Part shown: positions 1 through 8,736 of the stretch, piece by piece
Numbering within the stretch: the first letter of the stretch is position 1
Layout of the letters: each line of letters opens with the position of its first letter
Assembly: GCF_000248055.1 (NCBI RefSeq)
Contig: NZ_BAFC01000045.1
Span: 62,001 to 126,000 of the forward strand
DNA: 64,000 bases
Direction: 5' to 3'
Source: Gordonia sputi NBRC 100414
GTDB lineage: Bacteria; Actinomycetota; Actinomycetes; Mycobacteriales; Mycobacteriaceae
Program-made: the position numbers and the translations under genes
Notes under the pieces: generated by a model
Databases searched by the model: none
The model's input: only the letters and a program-made list of their open reading frames with translations
What the model was told of the DNA's origin: nothing

Positions 1-353
1 GGTTCGAGGTCGCTGGACAGGTCGACGGCACCGACCGGATCGTGCTCGAGCACGTCACCCGCACACATCCCGATCAGTGCCCGGAGTGGCCGAAACCCGT
101 GGAGGGTGACGGCTCGTACCGCATCGTCGTGTCCGGCGAACCTCAGATGCAGGTGGAGTTCACCCACCACGGCGAGAACGGCGATCACAACGTCTCGGGC
201 ATGATCGTGACGGCGATGCGCCTGGTAAATGCGGTGCCCGCCGTGGTCGCGGCGCCCGCAGGGCTTGCCACCGCGCTCGATCTCCCGCTCGTCACCGGGC
301 GTGGCCTCGTGGCGGGCGGCACCTATGCCGTCGCCGGCGAAGCGCGCCGGTAG
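1..353 (+). CDS. C-terminal part of a DapB-like NAD(P)H-dependent amine dehydrogenase family protein (5' cut by window)
   Basis: The reading frame is open from base 3 and ends at the TAG at 351-353, so the start lies before the window. The visible 116 residues contain FTHHGENGDH and a segment around residues 70-105 with NAVPAVVAAPAGL, typical of the C-terminus of the actinobacterial proteins annotated as dihydrodipicolinate-reductase-like or diaminopentanoate-dehydrogenase-like. That family has an N-terminal Rossmann domain, which is not in view, so cofactor and substrate cannot be judged. The gene converges on the next one with a 4-bp gap. The family call rests on C-terminal resemblance only. 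Confidence 0.6.
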   Translation, partial: FEVAGQVDGTDRIVLEHVTRTHPDQCPEWPKPVEGDGSYRIVVSGEPQMQVEFTHHGENGDHNVSGMIVTAMRLVNAVPAVVAAPAGLATALDLPLVTGRGLVAGGTYAVAGEARR

Positions 354-357
354 TTAG

Positions 358-1869
358 TCAGGAAAGCGGCCACGCGTGCACGGGTTCGCCCTCGTGCATC
401 AACGTGACGTAGTCGGCGAGCATGCCGTGCAGCGCCGCGTCGCGACTCTCGCCCGCGGCCTCGCGTGCGGCCACCGCGCGACGTTGCCACACGGCACCCG
501 ACTGTCGGGTGATGCAGCGCCCCTCGATCACGGACAGGTAGCGCGAGCGCGCCTTGTCCGACACCCCGAACGAGCGAAGACCCGACTCGGCCAACGGAAG
601 TAGGCGCCGAAGCGTGAGTTCGTCCGGGCGTATCCACCCGACGCTCGGCCAGTACAGCTGACTGTCGAAGCCCGACCGCGCGCCCGCGTGGAGGTTCTCC
701 GCGGCGGCGTCGAACGACATCTGTGACCACAGGGGCAGATCCTGTTCGACGAGTCCACGTACGACGCCGTAGTAGAACGCCGCGTTGGCCATGGTGTCGA
801 CGACGGTCGGTCCCGCTGGCAACACCCTGTTCTCGACGCGCAGGTGTGCCTGGCCGTCGACGACGTCGTAGACGGGACGATTCCAGCGGTAGACGGTCCC
901 GTTGTGGAGTCGCAGTTCGTCGAGCGCGGGGATTCCGCCTGCGTCGAGCGTTGCGAGCGGATCCTCGTCGGACGACACGGGTAGCAGCGCCGGGAAGTAT
1001 CGGGTGTTTTCGTCGAAGAGATCGAAGATGGTGTTGATCCAGCGCTCGCCGAACCACACCCGGGGCCGTACGCCCTGGTTCTTCAACTCGAGCGGGCGGG
1101 TGTCGGTTGCCTGCTCGAACACGGGGATGCGGCTCTCGTGCCACAGCGCAGTGTCGGCGAGGAACGGTGCGTTTCCCGCCAAGGCGACCTGCACACCTGA
1201 AATCGCCTGTGCGGCATTCCAATGCGAAGCGAAGTCTTCAGGTGCGACCCGCAGATGCAGTTGCAGGGAGGTGCAGGCGGCCTCGGGGAGAATTGAATCC
1301 GTTGCGGTGTGCAGACGTTCGGCGTCGTGGTGCTCGTCGAGGGGGACCCCGGTGATGTCGAGCTCGATGTCTTCACCGCGTGCGTCGAAGATCTGTCGAT
1401 TCAACAGGTCGTAGCGTGGGTTGGCCGAAATCCAGTGGTGTGCAAAGTGTTCGGCGCGCAGTGTGGGCAGCATGCCGATCATCACGAGGTGGCTGTCGGT
1501 GGCCGCTGCCCGCTTCTCGGCGCGATTGAGCGAGGTGCGCAGAGCCTGCTCGAGCGAGATGGTGTCGTCGGTGGTGAAGGGGCGGGGCGAGACGTTGATC
1601 TCGATGTTGAACTGGCCGAGTTCGGTTTGGTAGTCGGGGTCGGCGATGGCGTCGAGGACCGCGGCGTTGGCCATCGCGGGATTCATCTCGGCGTCGACGA
1701 GATTGAGCTCGACCTCCATGCCCAGCAGGGGTTCGGGGGGTGCGCCGTGATCGGTGAACACTCCCTCGGCGAGCATGCGCGCGATCGCCTCGGTGCCGCG
1801 CGAGACCTGACGTCGGAAACGGACCCTGTCGGCTCCCGTGAACTTCTGATCCGGCACGTCGGTTCCCAT
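358..1869 (-). CDS. Glutamate-cysteine ligase family (GCS2-type carboxylate-amine ligase) protein
   Basis: This encodes 503 residues from ATG 1869; upstream in-frame codons exist but ATG 1869 opens a normal N-terminus (MGTDVPDQKF). Family features include the glutamate/ATP-binding segment LLGMEVELNLVD near residue 50, FNIEINVSPRPF near residue 95, and LRVENRVLPAGPT near residue 350, consistent with an ATP-grasp-like glutamine-synthetase fold that joins an amino acid to a carboxylate. Members are annotated as glutamate-cysteine ligases, but this genome makes mycothiol (mshD is in the window), so gamma-glutamylcysteine synthesis is not assured. No egtBCD genes sit beside it, so an ergothioneine role is not supported by context. 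Specific substrate unknown. Confidence 0.72.
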   Translation of the reverse strand: MGTDVPDQKFTGADRVRFRRQVSRGTEAIARMLAEGVFTDHGAPPEPLLGMEVELNLVDAEMNPAMANAAVLDAIADPDYQTELGQFNIEINVSPRPFTTDDTISLEQALRTSLNRAEKRAAATDSHLVMIGMLPTLRAEHFAHHWISANPRYDLLNRQIFDARGEDIELDITGVPLDEHHDAERLHTATDSILPEAACTSLQLHLRVAPEDFASHWNAAQAISGVQVALAGNAPFLADTALWHESRIPVFEQATDTRPLELKNQGVRPRVWFGERWINTIFDLFDENTRYFPALLPVSSDEDPLATLDAGGIPALDELRLHNGTVYRWNRPVYDVVDGQAHLRVENRVLPAGPTVVDTMANAAFYYGVVRGLVEQDLPLWSQMSFDAAAENLHAGARSGFDSQLYWPSVGWIRPDELTLRRLLPLAESGLRSFGVSDKARSRYLSVIEGRCITRQSGAVWQRRAVAAREAAGESRDAALHGMLADYVTLMHEGEPVHAWPLS

Positions 1870-1972
1870 GCGGTCAATGGTGCACGAACCGGGTGCTCGG
1901 GCACCGGCCATTCGGTCAACACCCTCGGAGGCGCCGGGATCGGGGTCGACGCGGCGGGTGCATCATTGCGGG

Positions 1973-2359
1973 ATGCCTGCGCGAAAACCGATCGATCCGG
2001 CGGCTGCCCGCGCGGCGGTCCTCGCCGTCGCGCCCTGGTTGCGCGACGACACCCTGCCCGCGCCCGCCCGAGCCGAACTCGCCGCCGCGGTGCGGCTGAC
2101 GGCGCGCACCCTCGAGGACATCGCGCCAGGGAACTCCGTCGAGGTGCGGGTGCCCCCGTTCGTGGCGGTGCAGTGCATCGAGGGGCCGCGGCACACGCGG
2201 GGCACACCACCCAACGTGGTCGAGACCGATCCGAGGTCGTGGCTCCTTCTGGCCGTCGGTGACGAGGATTTCGGCGACCTGGTCGCGAGCGGTGCGGTCT
2301 CGTCGTCGGGTAGCAGGGCCGACGAGGTGGCCACCTGGATGCCGCTGGTTCGCGTGTAG
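1973..2359 (+). CDS. Sterol-carrier-like family protein (Rv0807-type)
   Basis: A 128-residue protein starting at ATG 1973 (MPARKPIDPAAARAAV). It matches in position and type the small conserved protein upstream of purF in mycobacteria (Rv0807), annotated there as sterol-carrier family. Residues 50-75 (VEVRVPPFVAVQCIEGP) and the closing WMPLVRV are the conserved-looking parts. No signal peptide or membrane segment. It is divergent from the ligase gene on the left, and 154 bp separate it from purF; that gap shows no other gene. Function unknown; the call is by synteny plus sequence resemblance. Confidence 0.6.
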   Translation: MPARKPIDPAAARAAVLAVAPWLRDDTLPAPARAELAAAVRLTARTLEDIAPGNSVEVRVPPFVAVQCIEGPRHTRGTPPNVVETDPRSWLLLAVGDEDFGDLVASGAVSSSGSRADEVATWMPLVRV

Positions 2360-2513
2360 ATGTGCGCGTGCGCTGGCTCACATGTGGAATAACCGCAGGT
2401 GCCACGCCGCTGCACAATTGGAAATGAAGGGCTACCGGCACGTAAACTTGCCGGTGGTTACCTTCGTCACGCGAAGCCCGCGCCGCCACGTTTCAGCCCA
2501 GGGAGCCCGTCGT

Positions 2514-4097
2514 ATGCCGGATCTTTCGATCACAAGCGCCAACCTGCTGGCTCCTACCCAGCACGCCTGTCCCGCACGGGACGCGATGGACGAACCCGAG
2601 AACGAGCCGCGCGAGGAGTGCGGCGTTTTTGGTGTCTGGGCACCGGGCGAAGACGTCGCCAAACTCAGCTATTACGGCCTGTACGCCCTGCAGCACCGCG
2701 GCCAAGAGGCTGCGGGTATCGCGGTCGGCGACGGTTCACAGGTGCTGGTCTTCAAGGACCTCGGTCTGGTCAGTCAGGTCTTCGACGAGCAGACGCTCGG
2801 AGCGATGGTCGGTCACGTAGCCATCGGCCACTGCCGGTATTCGACGACCGGCTCGACCACCTGGGAGAACTCGCAGCCGATCTTCCGCACCACAGACGCC
2901 GGAACCGGAGTTGCCCTGGGGCACAACGGAAACCTCGTCAACACTGCTGATCTGGCAAGTCGCGCCCGTGAGCTGGGAATCGCCAGCGGAGCCGCGACGT
3001 CGGATTCCGACATCGTCGGCGCGCTGCTGGCTCACGGCGCTGCCGACAGCAGCATCGAACAGGCCGCGATGGAACTCCTGCCGACGCTGCGCGGTGCGTT
3101 CTGCCTGACCTTCATGGACGAGCACACCCTGTACGCGGCCCGCGATCCGCACGGTGTGCGACCGCTGTCGCTCGGCAGGCTCGACAGGGGATGGGTTGTC
3201 GCGTCCGAGACCGCGGCGCTCGACATCGTCGGCGCGTCGTTCGTCCGCGACATCGAACCCGGCGAGCTGCTGGCCATCGACGCCGACGGTGTGCGCAGCA
3301 CCCGCTTCGCAGAGCCGACGCCCCGCGGTTGCGTCTTCGAGTACGTCTACCTCGCCCGTCCGGACAGCGTGATCCACGGGCGGTCGGTCCATTCGACCCG
3401 CGTCGAGATCGGTCGACGACTGGCCAGGGAGTTCCCCGCCGACGGCGACCTGGTGATCCCGGTGCCGGAGTCGGGTACGCCCGCAGCGGTCGGCTACGCC
3501 CAGGAATCGGGTATCCCCTACGGCCAGGGACTGATGAAGAACGCCTACGTCGGCCGCACGTTCATCCAGCCATCGCAGACCATTCGCCAACTCGGTATCC
3601 GCCTCAAGCTCAATCCGCTCAAGGAAGTGATCCGCGGCAAGCGGCTCGTCGTCGTCGACGATTCGATCGTCCGCGGCAACACCCAGCGGGCACTGATCCG
3701 GATGCTGCGCGAGGCGGGCGCGGCCGAGATCCACGTACGTATCGCGTCGAGTCCGGTGCGGTGGCCGTGCTTCTACGGCATCGACTTCGCGTCGCCCGCG
3801 GAGTTGATCGCCAACGGCATGGAGTCCGAGGAACACATGGTCGAGGGAGTGCGCCAGGCAATCGGCGCCGATTCGCTCGGTTACATCAGCATCGACGAGA
3901 TGATCGCCGCCACGGATCAGCCGGCGTCGTCGCTGTGCGCGGCCTGCTTCGACGGAAACTATCCCATCGAACTCCCCAAGGAGACGTCGATGGGCAAGGC
4001 TGTCCTCGAGCAGATGCTCGCCAGCGCCGCAGGTGACGGCCGCGTCGACCCGCTGACCGTGCCGAACGACAACGCCAGCGCCGTCCTGCGGCCCTGA
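2514..4097 (+). CDS. purF: Amidophosphoribosyltransferase
   Basis: PurF transfers the amide nitrogen of glutamine to PRPP, the first committed step of purine synthesis. From ATG 2514 the protein is 527 residues with a 35-residue propeptide; removal exposes Cys36 of CGVFGVW, the N-terminal nucleophile of the class II glutaminase domain. The phosphoribosyltransferase domain carries the PRPP loop VVVDDSIVRGNTQ near residue 380, and the iron-sulfur cysteine region LCAACFDG lies near residue 480. Length and motifs match mycobacterial PurF throughout. purM follows on the same strand after 131 bp, the usual order in this group. An alternative start at ATG 2586 would shorten the propeptide. Confidence 0.97.
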   Translation: MPDLSITSANLLAPTQHACPARDAMDEPENEPREECGVFGVWAPGEDVAKLSYYGLYALQHRGQEAAGIAVGDGSQVLVFKDLGLVSQVFDEQTLGAMVGHVAIGHCRYSTTGSTTWENSQPIFRTTDAGTGVALGHNGNLVNTADLASRARELGIASGAATSDSDIVGALLAHGAADSSIEQAAMELLPTLRGAFCLTFMDEHTLYAARDPHGVRPLSLGRLDRGWVVASETAALDIVGASFVRDIEPGELLAIDADGVRSTRFAEPTPRGCVFEYVYLARPDSVIHGRSVHSTRVEIGRRLAREFPADGDLVIPVPESGTPAAVGYAQESGIPYGQGLMKNAYVGRTFIQPSQTIRQLGIRLKLNPLKEVIRGKRLVVVDDSIVRGNTQRALIRMLREAGAAEIHVRIASSPVRWPCFYGIDFASPAELIANGMESEEHMVEGVRQAIGADSLGYISIDEMIAATDQPASSLCAACFDGNYPIELPKETSMGKAVLEQMLASAAGDGRVDPLTVPNDNASAVLRP

Positions 4098-4228
4098 TCC
4101 CAGCCTCCGGCGCAACCGCGCCACCGTGAACCCCCTCTCGTGAACTGCTGCCTGTGGCGACGCTCTGCGCGCTCTCCGGTAGCGTGTGATCCGACCATCA
4201 GCGATTGCGAACAGGGGTGCGCGCCTAC

Positions 4229-5353
4229 ATGTCCGAGAAGGATTCGGTAGCCAACGAACCGAGTACGGGCGACTCGACGCCGACGGATGCCGGAGCGTCG
4301 TACGCGGCTGCTGGTGTCGACATCGACGCAGGTGAGCGCGCCGTCGAACTGTTCGCCCCGCATGCAAAACGTGCCACGCGGCCCGAAGTGATGGGTGGAT
4401 TGGGCGGGTTCGCCGGTCTGTTCGCGCTCAAGGGAAATTACCGTGAGCCGGTCCTCGCTGCGTCGAGCGATGGCGTCGGCACCAAACTCGCGGTCGCCCA
4501 GGCCGTCGGAAAGCACGACACCGTCGGACAAGACCTCGTCGCCATGTGCGTCGACGACCTCGTCGTGTGTGGTGCAGAGCCGCTCTTCCTGCAGGACTAC
4601 ATCGCCATCGGCAAGGTGATCCCGGAGGTCGTCGCAGAAATCGTCGCGGGCATCGCCGACGGCTGTGTGGCTGCCGGCTGCGCGCTGCTCGGCGGCGAGA
4701 CGGCCGAGCACCCAGGGCTCATGCTGCCCGATCATTACGACCTCTCGGCCACCGCTGTCGGCATCGTCGAGGCCGACCAACTGCTGTCGCCGGAACGCGT
4801 ACGCGCGGGCGACGTCGTGATCGCGATGGGTTCGTCGGGGCTGCACTCGAACGGCTACTCGCTCGCGCGCAAGGTGCTTCTCGAGTGGGGCCACATGGAC
4901 CTGAGCGGTCATGTGGAGGAGTTCGGGCGCACGCTGGGCGAGGAACTCCTCGAGCCGACCCGCATCTACGCGCGTGACTGCCTTGCACTCGCTGCGGAGA
5001 CCGACGTGCGGATCTTCGCGCACATCACCGGCGGTGGACTCGCCGAGAACCTCTCACGCGTCATCCCCGACGGCTTGGTCGCCGAGCTGGAACGCGGAAC
5101 CTGGACGCCCGCACCGATTTTCGCGCTCATCGCGCAGCGTGGCCGCGTCGAGCAGGCCGAGATGGAACGCACATTCAACATGGGTGTCGGGATGGTCGCC
5201 ATCGTCGCACCCGAGGACACCGACCGTGCGCTGGCCGTGCTGACCGCGCGCCACGTCGACAACTGGGTGTTGGGTTCGATCAAGCGTTCACCGGAACCGA
5301 AGAACCACGACGTCCCCAAGGTGACGGTCGTCGGAGAGCACCCTCGCTTTTAA
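4229..5353 (+). CDS. purM: Phosphoribosylformylglycinamidine cyclo-ligase (AIR synthetase)
   Basis: PurM closes the imidazole ring, converting FGAM to AIR with ATP in the fifth step of purine synthesis. ATG 4229 is preceded by AGGGGTG at a usable distance and gives 374 residues. Recognisable PurM segments include SYAAAGVDIDAG near residue 28, SSDGVGTKL near residue 80, LGGETAEHPG near residue 155 and HITGGGLAENLSRV near residue 265. It is slightly long at the N-terminus because of a polar 25-residue extension. It follows purF and ends before a strong hairpin that separates it from the oppositely oriented DUF3073 gene. Confidence 0.96.
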   Translation: MSEKDSVANEPSTGDSTPTDAGASYAAAGVDIDAGERAVELFAPHAKRATRPEVMGGLGGFAGLFALKGNYREPVLAASSDGVGTKLAVAQAVGKHDTVGQDLVAMCVDDLVVCGAEPLFLQDYIAIGKVIPEVVAEIVAGIADGCVAAGCALLGGETAEHPGLMLPDHYDLSATAVGIVEADQLLSPERVRAGDVVIAMGSSGLHSNGYSLARKVLLEWGHMDLSGHVEEFGRTLGEELLEPTRIYARDCLALAAETDVRIFAHITGGGLAENLSRVIPDGLVAELERGTWTPAPIFALIAQRGRVEQAEMERTFNMGVGMVAIVAPEDTDRALAVLTARHVDNWVLGSIKRSPEPKNHDVPKVTVVGEHPRF

Positions 5354-5373
5354 GAAAGTCTGGGAGTAAGCAT

Positions 5374-5414
5374 CGTCGGTGATGCGCACGGGACTGCCGA
5401 GCGCATCACCGACG
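5374..5414. terminator. Perfect 14-bp stem hairpin between convergent purM and DUF3073 genes
   Basis: Bases 5374-5387 (CGTCGGTGATGCGC) are exactly complementary to 5401-5414, with a 13-base loop. It sits 20 bp after the purM stop and 43 bp from the end of the opposing gene. No U-run follows on either strand, so it is not a classical intrinsic terminator, but its place between convergent genes fits a bidirectional terminator. Confidence 0.6.
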
Positions 5415-5456
5415 TGACTAAAAGGTCGTGCGGGTTACCGCAGGAGAAGGGACGCG

Positions 5457-5633
5457 TCAGGCGCGCTTCCACTCCTCCTCTTCGGCCCACTCGTCCACAG
5501 GATTCGGACGGTCTGCCGAATCGTCCGACCCCGACAGCTCGCGTTGCAAGCTGTCGAAGTCGGTGTGGGGAGTGGAGTACTTGAGCTGACGAGCAACCTT
5601 CGTCTGCTTTGCTTTCGCCCGGCCGCGGCCCAT
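5457..5633 (-). CDS. Small conserved actinobacterial protein, DUF3073 family
   Basis: A 58-residue protein from ATG 5633 (MGRGRAKAKQTKVARQL) to the TGA at 5457. The basic N-terminus, the central LKYSTPHTDFDSLQ and the acidic C-terminus with EWAEEEEWKR are the hallmarks of DUF3073, which lies directly after purM in mycobacteria (Rv0810c). No enzymatic motif, signal or membrane segment. The strongly bipolar charge (basic then acidic) could suit a nucleic-acid or ribosome-associated role, but that is a guess. Confidence 0.85.
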   Translation of the reverse strand: MGRGRAKAKQTKVARQLKYSTPHTDFDSLQRELSGSDDSADRPNPVDEWAEEEEWKRA

Positions 5634-5753
5634 ATGGGACCCCCTCGCACAATGACGGGGCGGCCAAACTAGTGGCGGCCCCGTTCTCTAGGTAGTGAAT
5701 CTGTCGTGCTGACCAGTCTAGCGCGCCCAAACGGATTCTGTGGATTGCCCTGC

Positions 5754-6416
5754 CTACGCGCGAGCGAGTTTCTTGGTGGCCTCGCGGCGGACCTTGGGAG
5801 CGAGGTCGTCGTCGGCCAGTAACGCACGCAATGAGCCGGCGTCGGTCCCGGTGATCAGGTGACGCACCCGCACACCGTGGTCGGGGCGGAACACGACGCG
5901 GATGTCGTCGCCCGCGCCGACCGTGCCCGGGTGGAGAACCCGCAGGTACGTGCCCACGTCTGAGCGGTCGAGGAACCGTTTGATCCACTGGGGTTCGTCA
6001 GCCCACGCGGCAAAGGTGCGGCACGGGATGCGGGGAATCGTGGTTTCGAGGAGCAGCCCGTCGTCGCCGATGGCCCACTGTTCGCCGACCAGCGCGTCGG
6101 TCACCGGGAGACCGGTCACCCGGAGGTTCTCGCCGAACCAGCCGTAAGGAAGTTCACGCCCGAGCGTCGTCGCCCACTCGTGTGCCTCTGCGTGGTCGTA
6201 GGCGTAGACGGCCTGGTCGAGTCCGCCGTGGTGCTTTCTGTCGCAGACGTGATCGGTGATGAGACCCTCGTCGCCGACGGACACCCTGCCGTGCTGCGGA
6301 CGCTTGTCGATGGCGCTCACGCCGACACGTCCCAGGTCGATGTCGCGCTCGGCGACGCAGACCGCCAGGACGTGCCCGAGAAGCTCCTGCGGCTGCTCGC
6401 TCGCCGATGTGCTCAT
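5754..6416 (-). CDS. MOSC domain protein (YiiM-like)
   Basis: A 220-residue protein from ATG 6416. MOSC domains bind a molybdenum cofactor or bind and transfer sulfur; the conserved region here includes DRKHHGGLDQAVYAY near residue 60, GWFGENLRVTGLPVTDALVG near residue 95, and a candidate active cysteine in PRIPCRTF near residue 134. The N-terminal part with IDKRPQ resembles YiiM, which reduces N-hydroxylated compounds in Escherichia coli. The ATG overlaps the TGA of the upstream ygfZ-like gene (ATGA), so the two are translationally coupled. Substrate unknown. Confidence 0.82.
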   Translation of the reverse strand: MSTSASEQPQELLGHVLAVCVAERDIDLGRVGVSAIDKRPQHGRVSVGDEGLITDHVCDRKHHGGLDQAVYAYDHAEAHEWATTLGRELPYGWFGENLRVTGLPVTDALVGEQWAIGDDGLLLETTIPRIPCRTFAAWADEPQWIKRFLDRSDVGTYLRVLHPGTVGAGDDIRVVFRPDHGVRVRHLITGTDAGSLRALLADDDLAPKVRREATKKLARA

Positions 6417-7588
6417 CGGCCGCGCAGCTTGTCGATCGCGGCTCGGCCGGCCTGTACCCGATCGTCGACCCGGATCGAGTCGGGATCGATGCGGGCGGGC
6501 AGTCCATCCCCGACCTCGAGCTCGACGTCGGGGCCGATTCCGCTCTTGACCAGGGCAAGGGCGATCGGTCCGAGTTCGAAATGGTCGATGACGGTTCCGA
6601 CACGCCCGACGGTGCGTCCGCCCGCGGTCACGGTGGCGCCCGGCTCGGGCTTGTCGTCGGCGCTGCCGTCGAGGTGTAGCAGGACGAGTCGTCGGGGTGG
6701 TTTGCCGAGGTTGTGGACGCGCGCCACGGTCTCCTGGCCGCGGTAGCAGCCCTTGTCGAGATGGACGGCGCCGAACTCGTCGGGTCCGCCGATCCAGTTC
6801 AGCTCGTGGGGGATCGTTCGTTCGTCGGTGTCGATGCCGAGGCGGGGGTGCATGCCCGCGACCCGCAAGGCGTCGAACGCCCAGCTGCCGGCGGCGCGTG
6901 CGCCCGCTTCGAGCACCGTGTCCCACCAGCTCACGATCTGCGACTCGGGGACCACCAGGTCGACCACGGGGAGTGCGCCGGATGCGTGCGGGCCCTCCGA
7001 CAGCGGCGGCATGATGCGCCAGAAGCCGAGCGGTTCTTCTTCGTGGTGGGCTTCGGGGAGGTCGCCAGCGGTGTACGGCGCGGCGTCGGGGTCGATCTCG
7101 AGCACCTCGGCGATCGGTCCGCGCAATACGTCGGGGCCGATGAGGGTCAGCACCTTCATGTCGGGTCGGGCCGCGGGCGCGACGTCGGACCAGAAGACCA
7201 TCTTGGTGAAGAAGTCGAGTAGCGGTGTCCCCCGATCGCCCTCGGTGTCGATCCAGGTGACCTCGTCGACGTCGGTGACGACGAAGTGGTCTTCGATGCG
7301 ACCGTTGATGTCGAGGGACAGCGACTCGGCGCTGCGTCGATCGGCGAGATGGCTCACATGCTGGCTGCTGATGTTGTGCAGCCAGGTGAGGCGATCGGAG
7401 CCGGGTACCTCGATCACTGCGCGATCGGAGCGGTCGATGATGACGGCACCGCGCACGGCGGCACGCTGTTCGCCGAGAGGATCGCCGTAATGCCACGCGA
7501 GCGTCGTCGACGAATCGTCTGAGGGAGAGTGCGGGTCAGCGACCGCGCCCTTGGTGGAATACCTGGTCAAGATCGGGGAGGGCGCCAC
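6413..7588 (-). CDS. ygfZ: Folate-binding YgfZ/GcvT-like protein
   Basis: YgfZ family proteins use tetrahydrofolate to help build or repair certain iron-sulfur enzymes. The 391-residue product carries the family signature DKGCYRGQE near residue 277, with the cysteine that defines YgfZ, and the N-terminal segment DRSDRAVIEVPGSDRLTWLH. It corresponds to Rv0811c by position between DUF3073 and pabC. It is divergent from pabC with 39 bp between the starts and overlaps the MOSC gene by four bases. ATG 7588 gives a polar lead of about 25 residues; a later start is possible. Confidence 0.9.
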   Translation of the reverse strand: MAPSPILTRYSTKGAVADPHSPSDDSSTTLAWHYGDPLGEQRAAVRGAVIIDRSDRAVIEVPGSDRLTWLHNISSQHVSHLADRRSAESLSLDINGRIEDHFVVTDVDEVTWIDTEGDRGTPLLDFFTKMVFWSDVAPAARPDMKVLTLIGPDVLRGPIAEVLEIDPDAAPYTAGDLPEAHHEEEPLGFWRIMPPLSEGPHASGALPVVDLVVPESQIVSWWDTVLEAGARAAGSWAFDALRVAGMHPRLGIDTDERTIPHELNWIGGPDEFGAVHLDKGCYRGQETVARVHNLGKPPRRLVLLHLDGSADDKPEPGATVTAGGRTVGRVGTVIDHFELGPIALALVKSGIGPDVELEVGDGLPARIDPDSIRVDDRVQAGRAAIDKLRGR

Positions 7589-7627
7589 CTCACTGATTCT
7601 ACGCAGCGAACGCTAGCCTCGTGGACT

Positions 7628-8506
7628 ATGTCGCACTCGATCCTGATGACCCTCGACGGTGAGCGCCACGAGCCTGACGAACCGTTCCTGCACGCCGACG
7701 ACCTTGCCGCGGTGCGGGGCGACGGCATCTTCGAGACGCTGCTCGTGCGCGGGGGACGCGCGCGGTGCGTCGATTTGCACCTCGAACGCCTCACACGCAG
7801 TGCTGCGATGCTCGACCTCCCCGAGCCCGACGTCGACGCGTGGCGTGAGCTGATCGACGTCGCGGCCAAGCAGTGGACCGCCGACGCACCGCGCGGTGCC
7901 GAGGGCCTTGCGCGCCTGGTCTATTCGCGAGGCCGCGAGAGTGCGGGCGCAGACGGTCCGCCCACGGCGTATCTGACTGTCGGGCGTGTCGCCGATCGGG
8001 TGACGGCGGTCCGACGCGACGGTGTCTCTGTTGTCACGCTCGATCGGGGTTATTCGATCGACGCCGCGGCGAGCTCGCCCTGGCAACTCCTCGGTGCGAA
8101 GACGTTGAGTTACGCGACCAACATGGCGGCACTGCGGCACGCGGCGGCGCAGGGATTCGACGACGTCATCTATCTCAGCGCTGAGGGTGCGGTGCTCGAG
8201 GGTCCGCGTTCCACTGTCGTCGCCGTCTACGACAAGACCTTGGTCACGCCTCCCACCGAGGTCGGCATTCTTCCCGGAACCACGGCGAGAGCCACTTTCG
8301 AATTGGCCGAAAAAGAGGGATGGCGCACCGAGACGCGGATTCTGCGGACAGCTGACCTGATTGCCGCGGATTCGTTCTGGCTCGTGAGTAGCGTCACCTT
8401 GGCTGCGCGAGTGACAGCACTCAACAGATACGTAACGCCCGTGGCGTCGAATACTGAGCAGTTCGCCGATTTGGTGGACCGTGCCATCTGCGATGACTCA
8501 GAATAG
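7628..8506 (+). CDS. pabC: Aminodeoxychorismate lyase (class IV PLP enzyme)
   Basis: PabC releases pyruvate from 4-amino-4-deoxychorismate to give p-aminobenzoate for folate synthesis. The protein is 292 residues from ATG 7628. The class IV aminotransferase fold is seen in RGDGIFETLLVR near residue 37, the PLP-lysine region LLGAKTLSYATNM near residue 157, and EGPRSTVVAVYD near residue 190. It occupies the Rv0812 position opposite ygfZ. Aminodeoxychorismate lyase and branched-chain or D-amino acid transaminases share this fold, so the exact activity rests on synteny. Confidence 0.83.
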   Translation: MSHSILMTLDGERHEPDEPFLHADDLAAVRGDGIFETLLVRGGRARCVDLHLERLTRSAAMLDLPEPDVDAWRELIDVAAKQWTADAPRGAEGLARLVYSRGRESAGADGPPTAYLTVGRVADRVTAVRRDGVSVVTLDRGYSIDAAASSPWQLLGAKTLSYATNMAALRHAAAQGFDDVIYLSAEGAVLEGPRSTVVAVYDKTLVTPPTEVGILPGTTARATFELAEKEGWRTETRILRTADLIAADSFWLVSSVTLAARVTALNRYVTPVASNTEQFADLVDRAICDDSE

Positions 8507-8644
8507 GCGGGTCGGCAGCATAGCTTTGTGGAGTCCCCCGCCGAGTCGCCGGCGTGAGTTTGAGACACGGCTCATAACTTCATCCTGACGACGGGACCTT
8601 TGGCTGCTTGTCCCCAGGATCGGCCCAGCGTAGCGTCGTCGACA

Positions 8645-8677
8645 ACGAGCTACTACGTGGTGTCGTAGCAAGCTCGT
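8645..8677. promoter_or_regulatory. Inverted repeat upstream of cydA
   Basis: ACGAGCT-ACTACG (8645-8657) pairs with CGTAGC-AAGCTCGT (8664-8677) around a six-base spacer, with one bulged base. It lies 60 bp before the cydA start, within the 230-bp gap after pabC. Such a dyad could be an operator or a 5'-UTR hairpin; I cannot name the regulator from sequence. Confidence 0.45.
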
Positions 8678-8736
8678 GTTTTCGTACCAGGACGCGTCTC
8701 CCAGCCCGGGGGCGCGGCTATGAGATTCGAGACGCG

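Noticed and set aside
323-1222. Long Arg-rich open frames opposite or out of phase with real genes (for example 323-1222, 2736-4367 and 9978-11363)
   Set aside because: They are shadows of clear genes in high-GC DNA: composition is Arg/Pro-rich, no family is recognisable, and each is covered by a gene with conserved motifs in another frame.
8507-8736. Riboswitch upstream of cydA
   Set aside because: Only one simple dyad is visible; no recognisable riboswitch core or terminator follows.
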